Shown here in pieces: positions 1 through 5,315 of a stretch of DNA of 6,418 bases; position 1 is the first letter of the stretch, and the number at the start of each line of letters is the position of its first letter. The position numbers and the translations under genes were made by a program. The stretch covers positions 1 through 6,418 of the forward strand of contig JAZTZK010000120.1 in the NCBI GenBank assembly GCA_045637485.1, read 5' to 3'. The notes under the pieces were generated by a model. It was not told the origin of the DNA. It did no database searches and saw only the letters and a program-made list of their open reading frames with translations. The DNA comes from UBA2862 sp045637485. Its GTDB lineage: Bacteria > Bacillota > Clostridia > Christensenellales > Aristaeellaceae.

Positions 1-72
1 CCTCCGACTTCCCGCCGACTGACGGCGGCGCCGGATTCCGACAGGCCTGTTGTATGAATGATTGCCTCGTCC
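1..72. other. non-coding 3' flank of the reductase gene with a GC-rich hairpin
   Basis: This short stretch lies downstream of the minus-strand reductase stop codon, and I see no gene in it. A hairpin is visible at 12-28 (ccgccg, loop actga, cggcgg). It has no T-run on either side, so it is at best a weak terminator for the reductase transcript. The first five bases read GGAGG on the minus strand, which could be the ribosome binding site of a further minus-strand gene starting just outside the window; that cannot be tested here. Confidence 0.4.
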
Positions 73-1719
73 CTACTTCACGAACTCCGCGGCGTTCCTG
101 CCAGCCTCGAGGCCGAAGGTCATGCCCAGGGACAGGGAGGAGCCGCTGGCGGGATATTCCTGGTAGTAGAAGCCGCCGTTGGCCACCTCGCCGGTGGCGT
201 ACAGGCCGGGGATGGCGCTGCCGTCCTCCTTCAGCACCCGGGCGTCGGTGTCGATCACCAGGCCACCCATGGAGCCGATGGTGGTGGGCTTCACCATCAC
301 GGCATAGTACGGGGCCTCCTTCAGGTCGGGGTCCTGTTCAATGGCGTCGGCCAGCTTGGCCGCGTCCATGCCGGTGGCCTCGGCCAGGGCCTCCACCGTG
401 TCGCCCTTCCAGCCGAAGCCCACCGCCACGGCGGCCTCGGCGCTCTCGGCCCCGGCGGCGTCGTACAGGCCGTAGAAGTGATCCACGCCCAGGGTCTTGA
501 TGGAGGTATAGGTGATGGGATAGTCGATTACCTTGCTGACGAAGGTGCCGTCAGGCTGCACGTAGCTGCTGCAATACATCGCCACGGCGTTCATGCCGCT
601 GGCGGGCAGCGAGCCGTCCACGAAGTCAAAGCCGATCACGCCGCCCTTGAACTCGGTGGCCGCGCCAATGGCCATGCCCATGTTGATGCCGTCGCCCACG
701 TTGCCCTTGCTGGACAGCGGGAAGTCGTTCTCGGCGATGGGCGAATACTTGGCCTTCATCTCCTTGCTGGCATCGAAGCCGCCGGTGGCCAGTATCACGC
801 TCTTCGCGTTGATCTGATAGTCGGCGATGTTGCTATCCACCTTCGCGCCGGTGATCGCGCCGCCTTCGTCCACCAGCAGCTCGGTGCCCCTCATGCCGCA
901 CAGCACCGGCACGCCCAGCGCGTCCAGCTTCGCCAGCATCGGGTTCACCAGCGCCGCGCCGGTCATGCCCACGCCCTCGGCGGTCATCGAGAAGCGGGCG
1001 CGAGGCTCCGGGGCGGTGCCCGCGGGCACGGTCATCATCCACTGCACGCCCAGGCTCTCCAGCCAGGCGATGGTGTCCAGCGCGTTGTCGGCGAAGAAGG
1101 TCAGCAGCGCCTCGTCGGCGTTGCCCTCGGCGCGGTCCATGTAGTACTGCACCATGGCGGCCTTGTCGCTCTCGTCCACCGGCGCGTAGACGATGCCCGC
1201 GCTGGTCACGGCGGAGCCGCCGGGGATATCCTGCTTCTCGATGACCAGCACGTTCGCGCCGGCCTCCGCCGCGGCGATGGCGGCGGACAGACCCGCGGTG
1301 CCGCTGCCCATCACCAGCACGTCGCATTCCAGGGTCTCGGTGGTCCTTGCGTAGGGTTCCACCTTCGCGGTCATGGACTCGGGGGCGTTGGCCTCCTTCA
1401 GCGCGGCGTTCACCGCCATGCGGAAGTAGGCCGAGGTCACCGTCGCGCCGGAGACGCTGTCCACGCCGGAGGTGTTGTTGTCGATCATCTCCATGGTCAT
1501 CATTTCGATGGCCTTGCCGCCCAGCTCGGGGGTCTCGGGGCAGTCCTTCACCACGATGTCCGAGATCGCGCCGCCCTCGATCACCACGGTGACGTTCAGG
1601 TCGCCGTAAAAACCGGGGCTCGTCACGGTGTACTCGCCGTCCGTCGCGCCGCCTTCGCCCAGGGCCATGCCGCCCAGCAGCATCAGAGCACACAGCACCA
1701 GTGCCAACAGCTTCTTCAT
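73..1719 (-). CDS. exported FMN-binding, FAD-dependent reductase (flavocytochrome c/fumarate reductase-like flavoprotein)
   Basis: The 548-aa product should be a secreted flavoprotein that passes electrons from a covalent FMN to FAD and then to an organic acceptor outside the cytoplasm. Residues 1-21 form a Sec signal peptide (MKKLLALVLC, then a hydrophobic core) with no lipobox. Residues 28-112 match an FMN-binding domain with the ApbE-type flavinylation motif D87-SVSGA-T93; T93 would carry the FMN. Residues 132-548 form the FAD domain: dinucleotide fold GSGTAG at 138-143, acidic strand end VIEK at 158-162, GGSAVTSAG at 167-175, ATGGF at 311-315, GGLVID at 485-490 and GLYATGEVANG at 505-515. 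By eye, the His/Arg residues of the fumarate reductase active site are not present, so fumarate is an unlikely substrate; the true substrate is unknown. The start at 1719 is chosen over an upstream ATG at 1779 because it has an AAAGGAGGT site and begins the signal peptide. It lies 226 bp downstream of the lamin-tail/CotH gene on the same strand; co-transcription is uncertain. The family is sure; the specificity is not. Confidence 0.92.
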   Translation of the reverse strand: MKKLLALVLCALMLLGGMALGEGGATDGEYTVTSPGFYGDLNVTVVIEGGAISDIVVKDCPETPELGGKAIEMMTMEMIDNNTSGVDSVSGATVTSAYFRMAVNAALKEANAPESMTAKVEPYARTTETLECDVLVMGSGTAGLSAAIAAAEAGANVLVIEKQDIPGGSAVTSAGIVYAPVDESDKAAMVQYYMDRAEGNADEALLTFFADNALDTIAWLESLGVQWMMTVPAGTAPEPRARFSMTAEGVGMTGAALVNPMLAKLDALGVPVLCGMRGTELLVDEGGAITGAKVDSNIADYQINAKSVILATGGFDASKEMKAKYSPIAENDFPLSSKGNVGDGINMGMAIGAATEFKGGVIGFDFVDGSLPASGMNAVAMYCSSYVQPDGTFVSKVIDYPITYTSIKTLGVDHFYGLYDAAGAESAEAAVAVGFGWKGDTVEALAEATGMDAAKLADAIEQDPDLKEAPYYAVMVKPTTIGSMGGLVIDTDARVLKEDGSAIPGLYATGEVANGGFYYQEYPASGSSLSLGMTFGLEAGRNAAEFVK

Positions 1720-1725
1720 GGGGAT

Positions 1726-1734
1726 ACCTCCTTT
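1726..1734 (-). promoter_or_regulatory. ribosome binding site of the flavoprotein reductase
   Basis: The minus strand reads AAAGGAGGT six bases before the ATG at 1719. This near-perfect anti-16S match decides the start and rejects the in-frame upstream ATG, which would add 20 residues in front of the signal peptide. Confidence 0.85.
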
Positions 1735-1830
1735 TATTGTGTCTTTCTGTTTCTCAACCCGGCTGACCGCCGGGGGCAACGCAGGGGGCAGGGGTTAGGG
1801 ATGGTGCCCTAAAGGGCTATCTTCGCGTCG

Positions 1831-1849
1831 CAAATCCCTTCGGGATTTG
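1831..1849. other. perfect 8-bp hairpin caaatccc-ttc-gggatttg
   Basis: An 8-bp perfect stem with a 3-base loop. On the plus strand it is followed by T-rich tttgatt, resembling a terminator, but no plus-strand gene lies upstream that would need one. On the minus strand, the direction of the two neighbouring genes, it is followed by cgacgcg with no T-run. It may be part of the surrounding repeat unit or a transcript-stabilising hairpin. Confidence 0.45.
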
Positions 1850-1900
1850 TTTGATTCTAAGGAAATGACAGGGGTTCCTACGCTTCGCAAGCCTTTGAAT

Positions 1901-1923
1901 ATAAAGAAATCCGCAAGGATTTC
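1901..1923 (-). terminator. weak candidate terminator after the lamin-tail/CotH gene
   Basis: Read on the minus strand, a 7-bp stem (gaaatcc, loop ttgc, ggatttc; 1923-1906) is followed directly by TTTAT. It lies 22 bases past the stop codon of the lamin-tail/CotH gene. The stem is AT-rich and the T-run is short and interrupted, so termination would be partial, which would allow some readthrough into the reductase. Confidence 0.4.
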
Positions 1924-1945
1924 ATCCTTCCCTAACCCCTAAAAC

Positions 1946-4939
1946 CTAACCCCTATCTTCTGATTTGTATGCCTCGATCGCCTCAATCGTCTCCTTAAAC
2001 CGCTCCCGCATCTCCTCCTCGGGGATATTCAGGTACTCGGCGCACTGCCGGAGCACGAGGGTGGGGCGGCTTCGGACGTTGGACATCAGGTTCTTCAAAT
2101 TGGTCTGGTAGCGGGACTGGCTGACGTCCACCTTCGCCAGGTACTCGGGCAGCAGCGGCTTGATGCGCTCGTACTGCGCCTGCACCGCCCGGTCCAGGCT
2201 CGCGCTGGACAGGTAGGTGGACAGGGCCCTGTTCAGGTTGTCCAGGAATTTCTCCCGCAGCGCGTCGTTGGCCATGACCGCGTTGAACAGCTGGGCGTTG
2301 GTGCCCTGGGCCATCAGCTCGAAGCCGCTGCCGCTGCTCTTGCCGCCCCGCAGGCCCCGGTCCATATCGTACAGCACCCAGCGCCACTTGCCCCCGGCGG
2401 CGGTGTTGCGGTAGCGCTTCACGTTCACGGTGTCCGGCGGCACATACACGCAATAGAAGGTGGCGAACTCGATGAAGTTGTCGATGTCCACCTCGGCGTC
2501 GATTCGGTCGTAGGCCTCCCGGGTGTTGTTGTCATGCCCGTCCAGCCAGGCGCGCAGGGCGGCATAGCTCTCGTTGGTGCCCTGCTTGACGTCCGCCCCG
2601 CTCTTCACCAGGTCCAGCGCCGCCTCCTGCCCCTCCCAGCCCTCGCGGCGGGCCAGCGAGAAGGGGCTGACGTTCTCCCGAACGTACATGGCGCTGTAGT
2701 ACTCGCCGTTCAGGTAGACGATGCATTCCTCGGCCTCCATGTACATCACGCTGGTGTTGGCGGCCATGGACGTCAGCACCGCGTCCCGCATGAAGGTATA
2801 CTTGTAATCCTGCCCGGAATAGCGCAGTATGAAGGCCTCGTATTCGTCCCAGGGCCGGTCCCTGAACAGGGGATATTTGAACAGCTTCGCGCCGTAGCGG
2901 CCCCGGGCGATCACCTTGAAGCTCTTCAATTCAAAGGCGCGGGTGTTCCTGCCGTGCAGCTTGATGCCGCACGCCTGGGAAATCGCCGTCTGGCCCGCCC
3001 CGGTGAACAGCTCGACGTGGGCCTCCCGCTCCCAGTCCATCCAGAAATTCGCGCCATGGCCGTAGTCGCCGTGGGGAAACTTCGCCTCGGGGTGCAGCCC
3101 CATGACCATGATGCCCGTCTCGTCGCTGTACAGCCCGGCGGGATCGGAGACCAGCGAGACCACATAGGGCGCGTCGCTGGCGGCCCGCACGTCGAACAGG
3201 TAGCTCTGGGCGTCCATGATCGAGGGCAGGCGGCCCTCCTCGTACACCCGGGTGCGCAGCACGGTGTTGCCATCCACGGGGATGGGCGTGCCGTCGTACA
3301 GGGTCTTGTCCTCGCCGGGGTCGGAGCAATCCAGCGTGTAGTAGATCCGCGCGCCGGGGTTCGCCGTGAGGGTCACGTCGATGTGCTCCCCGGAGGCGTG
3401 CAGCCCGCCCGGCGTGGAATACCGCGCCCCCTGCGCCGGGCCCAGCAGCGCCCCGGAGCCGTTGGACGCCAGCGGCGTGCCCCCGACGAAGTAACCGCAG
3501 CGGCCTTCCGCGTCCCTTCCGAAGGACGCCCCGGCATACTGCTGGGGCAGATACAGGCTGTCCAGGATATTGCCCGAGGGGTCGCACAGGCTCACCGCGC
3601 AGCCCCCGTCGGCGGGCAGCGCGAAGGGCGCGGACAGGTAGCCCCCGGCGGGGGCGGTCCCGTCCCCCACCAGGAATATCGCCAGGTAGCCGTGGGCCGG
3701 TATGACCGTGCCCGCGGGGAACTGCCACTTGCGGGGATGGCCCAGCCTGTCCGACAGGCCCCAACCGCCGATATCCGCGTCAGCGTCCGAATCGTTGAAG
3801 AGCTCCAGCCAGTCCCGCTTCTCGGTGACCGGGCTGGCCATGACCTCGCTGATATAGACGCCCCCGGCCCGCCTGCTACGGCCCTCGGCATCCAGCGCCA
3901 GCGCCGCCTCCAGGGTGTTGGCCCGGTTCGGCGTGGGCGGCAGCGCGGTGTCCCAGCCCTCGCCGTCGATCCAGGACAGCGCCTGGCCCGCCTGCAGCTC
4001 GGGGAGGGTGATCACGGAGATCATCGTGCCGTCCGGCTGGGACAGGTAGACCGTCTCCCCCTTGGACAGCCTGAAATTGGCGTGCAGATGGGCCGGGTCG
4101 TCCCGCCTGTCCCCGCCGGAGCAGTGGATGGCCAGCACCCCGCCCGCGGGCAGCGTCACGGCGGGAACGCGCCACTTGTTGGGCCTGGCGGCGTTGTCGG
4201 ACAGCCAGTAGCCCTCCAGGTCCGCGTCCCGGTCGCCCCGGTTGGCGATCTCCACGTAGTCGTGGTATTCGCCGTCCTCATCCTCAAAGCGGTCGACATT
4301 GGCGCACATCAGCTCGTTCAGCGCGATATCGGACACCTGCGTCGCCGCCCGCTTCTGGTCGGCCAGGGCGTTCGCCTGGCCGGGGGTCGGCTCGACGGTC
4401 AGCGCCCATTCGCCGTCCTCGTCCCGGCACCAGGCCTCGTCCGCCTGCATGACGGGCACCTGCACCTCGTCCAACAGCCGCTGGGCAGAGTCGTACAGGT
4501 ACAGCGCGTGGACGCCGGATTTGGGCAGCCGGAAGGGGGCGTGCAGCGCGCCGTCCGCCGCCGAGACGCCCAGGCCGTCGGCGTAGACCAGCAGGAATTC
4601 CCCCGGCTCCATGCGGATGTCGGGGAAGACCAGTGTCTTTGTCAGCTTGGTGTCCCGGGTCAGGCACAGGCCCCGGAGGGACACCGGCGCGTCGCCGGTG
4701 TTCTCCAGCTCGATCCAGGAGGGCCCTCTGCCCCCCTCTGCGGGCAGGGTCAGCGCGTTGTGGCTCTGCACCTCGCTGATGCGCACGCCCTCCAGCCCCT
4801 CGGTGGCCCGGGCCTGGAGCGTCCCCCACCCGTTTCGGTCCATCAGCCAGCCCGCCAGTATCGCCGCCGCGCCAACCAGCGCCAGCGGCAACGCCAATCG
4901 CCGCCAGCCCCGGCGGGCGTTCTTGTTGCGTTTGCTCAT
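1946..4939 (-). CDS. membrane-anchored lamin-tail (x3) / chitobiase-like / CotH kinase domain protein
   Basis: A 997-aa protein. Residues 1-13 are strongly basic and 14-33 form one hydrophobic segment, so it is a signal anchor or an uncleaved-type signal (a possible A-R-A site ends at 45), placing the rest outside the cell. Three lamin-tail domains follow: about 52-190 (WIELENTGD at 75-83), 203-343 (DYVEIANRGD at 227-236) and 359-493 (DWLELFNDSD at 376-385). Residues about 500-585 resemble the chitobiase/hexosaminidase C-terminal (Fn3-associated) domain (YYTLDCSDP at 533-541). Residues about 590-965 are a CotH kinase domain: IKLHGRNTR at 659-667, FMRDAVL at 716-722, YLNGEYYSAMYVREN at 742-756 and WVLYDMDRGL at 854-863, with the acidic DMD pair. 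CotH of Bacillus spores is an atypical protein kinase; the lamin-tail domains suggest binding to cell-surface or extracellular partners. The start is the ATG at 4939; an upstream in-frame TTG at 4999 would lie at the predicted transcription start. Substrate and activity are unknown. Confidence 0.92.
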   Translation of the reverse strand: MSKRNKNARRGWRRLALPLALVGAAAILAGWLMDRNGWGTLQARATEGLEGVRISEVQSHNALTLPAEGGRGPSWIELENTGDAPVSLRGLCLTRDTKLTKTLVFPDIRMEPGEFLLVYADGLGVSAADGALHAPFRLPKSGVHALYLYDSAQRLLDEVQVPVMQADEAWCRDEDGEWALTVEPTPGQANALADQKRAATQVSDIALNELMCANVDRFEDEDGEYHDYVEIANRGDRDADLEGYWLSDNAARPNKWRVPAVTLPAGGVLAIHCSGGDRRDDPAHLHANFRLSKGETVYLSQPDGTMISVITLPELQAGQALSWIDGEGWDTALPPTPNRANTLEAALALDAEGRSRRAGGVYISEVMASPVTEKRDWLELFNDSDADADIGGWGLSDRLGHPRKWQFPAGTVIPAHGYLAIFLVGDGTAPAGGYLSAPFALPADGGCAVSLCDPSGNILDSLYLPQQYAGASFGRDAEGRCGYFVGGTPLASNGSGALLGPAQGARYSTPGGLHASGEHIDVTLTANPGARIYYTLDCSDPGEDKTLYDGTPIPVDGNTVLRTRVYEEGRLPSIMDAQSYLFDVRAASDAPYVVSLVSDPAGLYSDETGIMVMGLHPEAKFPHGDYGHGANFWMDWEREAHVELFTGAGQTAISQACGIKLHGRNTRAFELKSFKVIARGRYGAKLFKYPLFRDRPWDEYEAFILRYSGQDYKYTFMRDAVLTSMAANTSVMYMEAEECIVYLNGEYYSAMYVRENVSPFSLARREGWEGQEAALDLVKSGADVKQGTNESYAALRAWLDGHDNNTREAYDRIDAEVDIDNFIEFATFYCVYVPPDTVNVKRYRNTAAGGKWRWVLYDMDRGLRGGKSSGSGFELMAQGTNAQLFNAVMANDALREKFLDNLNRALSTYLSSASLDRAVQAQYERIKPLLPEYLAKVDVSQSRYQTNLKNLMSNVRSRPTLVLRQCAEYLNIPEEEMRERFKETIEAIEAYKSEDRG

Positions 4940-4950
4940 CCTTTTCCTCT
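4940..4950 (-). promoter_or_regulatory. ribosome binding site of the lamin-tail/CotH gene
   Basis: The minus strand reads AGAGGAAAAGG just before the ATG at 4939, with GAGG at a usable spacing. It is purine-rich but weaker than the other ribosome sites here. It supports the ATG over the TTG 60 bases upstream, which has no Shine-Dalgarno sequence in front of it. Confidence 0.6.
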
Positions 4951-5004
4951 GTTCATACCCGATTTCGCGCCGCTTCCGGCGCAAAGCATACTTCTTCAAT
5001 TGAA

Positions 5005-5034
5005 ATTATACCATACTCCGGGCACGTCTGGCAA
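5005..5034 (-). promoter_or_regulatory. sigma-A-type promoter of the lamin-tail/CotH gene
   Basis: On the minus strand, -35 TTGCCA (5034-5029, five of six consensus bases), an 18-base spacer, and a perfect -10 TATAAT (5010-5005) preceded by TGG, giving an extended -10. Transcription would start near 4998, leaving a leader of about 60 bases before the ATG at 4939. An imperfect inverted repeat (caatcccc at 5032-5039 with ggggcgattg at 5055-5064, one-base bulge) overlaps the -35 box and could be an operator, but this is not established. Confidence 0.75.
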
Positions 5035-5079
5035 TCCCCGCGGGCAAATCCGAAGGGGCGATTGGATCGCCATTGCTTC

Positions 5080-5211
5080 GTTACAGCTCTGAGTACCCCC
5101 ATATTGTCGGGTAAGACGCTGTAGCGGCGGCGCCTGCACCACCACAGTGGCGGCCTGGAGGCCGCCGCTACGATAAAATCGCGTCATCAAGTCTGGACCC
5201 TGAGCTGTAAC
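5080..5211. mobile_element. MITE-like non-autonomous element, 132 bp
   Basis: The ends are perfect 10-bp inverted repeats, gttacagctc (5080-5089) and gagctgtaac (5202-5211), bracketed by an 8-9 bp direct duplication. There is no plausible coding sequence inside. Arms of 31 and 30 bases separate the terminal repeats from a second inverted pair, gtagcggcggc (5121-5131) and gccgccgctac (5161-5171), so the element is nearly symmetrical and could fold into one long hairpin. Size, terminal repeats, duplication and lack of a gene fit a miniature inverted-repeat transposable element mobilised in trans. The duplication length occurs in several insertion sequence families, and I cannot assign one. It lies between the divergent promoters of the CotH and PPC-like genes. 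The alternative is a structured intergenic repeat whose flanking duplication is chance. Confidence 0.7.
5121..5171. repeat. nested GC-rich inverted repeat with an internal hairpin
   Basis: A perfect 11-bp inverted repeat (gtagcggcggc and gccgccgctac) encloses 29 bases. Its right arm also takes part in a competing perfect 8-bp hairpin, ggcggcct-gg-aggccgcc (5149-5166), so two folds are mutually exclusive. It may be the core of the MITE-like element or an older GC-rich repeat captured by it. Confidence 0.6.
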
Positions 5212-5252
5212 ATTGCTTCCGCCAACTCCGCAACAACCGCCGCGCAAACCCA

Positions 5253-5281
5253 TTGACATAATTGGAAGTATCTGCTAATCA
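5253..5281 (+). promoter_or_regulatory. candidate promoter of the PPC-like secreted protein gene
   Basis: A perfect TTGACA -35 box lies at 5253-5258. The -10 is less clear: TAATCA at 5276-5281 has ideal 17-base spacing and a preceding TGC, and GCTAAT at 5274-5279 fits the consensus better but with a 15-base spacer. The start of transcription would fall about 30 bases before the ATG, with room for the AAGGAGG site. It lies 33 bp beyond the right end of the MITE-like element. Confidence 0.55.
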
Positions 5282-5300
5282 ATTCACATCTACTATATAC

Positions 5301-5307
5301 AAGGAGG
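5301..5307 (+). promoter_or_regulatory. ribosome binding site of the PPC-like protein gene
   Basis: AAGGAGG ends eight bases before the ATG at 5316. It fixes that start and excludes the upstream in-frame ATG at 5262, which has no such site and lies within the predicted promoter. Confidence 0.85.
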
Positions 5308-5315
5308 CATTCACC

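Larger units (their letters stand above)
1790..1954. repeat. CCTAACCCCT repeats in both orientations in the gap between the reductase and CotH genes
   Basis: The 10-mer cctaacccct occurs at 1931-1940 and 1945-1954, separated by aaaa. An inverted copy, aggggttagg, is at 1790-1799. With flanking bases, 1790-1801 (aggggttaggga) and 1929-1940 form a perfect 12-bp inverted repeat around about 127 bp of AT-richer non-coding DNA. The TAG stop of the lamin-tail/CotH gene (1948-1946) lies inside the last copy, so its final residues are encoded by repeat sequence. I see no direct repeats flanking the unit and no transposase. It may be a small intergenic repeat element; whether it recurs elsewhere in the genome cannot be seen here. 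Confidence 0.6.
5071..5219. repeat. 9-bp direct repeat cattgcttc flanking the MITE-like element (candidate target-site duplication)
   Basis: cattgcttc is found at 5071-5079 and again at 5211-5219. The left copy ends at the base before the left terminal repeat. The right copy starts at the last base of the right terminal repeat, so the duplication is 8 bp (attgcttc) if the terminal repeats are counted symmetrically, or 9 bp if the element ends at 5210. The exact abutment on both sides is what a transposition event leaves. Confidence 0.75.

Noticed and set aside
1..28. Hairpin and GGAGG at the window edge as terminator plus next gene's ribosome site
   Set aside because: The hairpin has no T-run, and the supposed gene lies outside the window, so neither can be supported.
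1752..1757. TTGAGA on the minus strand as the -35 box of a reductase promoter
   Set aside because: No -10 box occurs at acceptable spacing before the ribosome binding site, so a separate promoter for the reductase is not supported here.
58..1812. 584-residue open frame on the plus strand antisense to the reductase
   Set aside because: It is rich in His, Gly, Ala and Arg with no recognisable domain and lacks a ribosome site. It arises from GC-rich third positions of the real minus-strand gene.
1790..1954. CRISPR-like or true telomeric array
   Set aside because: Only three short copies are present, in mixed orientation and without uniform spacers.
2534..5092. 852-residue open frame on the plus strand antisense to the lamin-tail/CotH gene
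   Set aside because: Low-complexity composition, no domain, no ribosome site. The opposite strand encodes clear lamin-tail and CotH domains over the same span.
5080..5211. Riboswitch or small structured RNA instead of a mobile element
   Set aside because: It lies upstream of the predicted promoters on both strands, so it would not be in either leader, and the exact flanking direct repeat is better explained by transposition.
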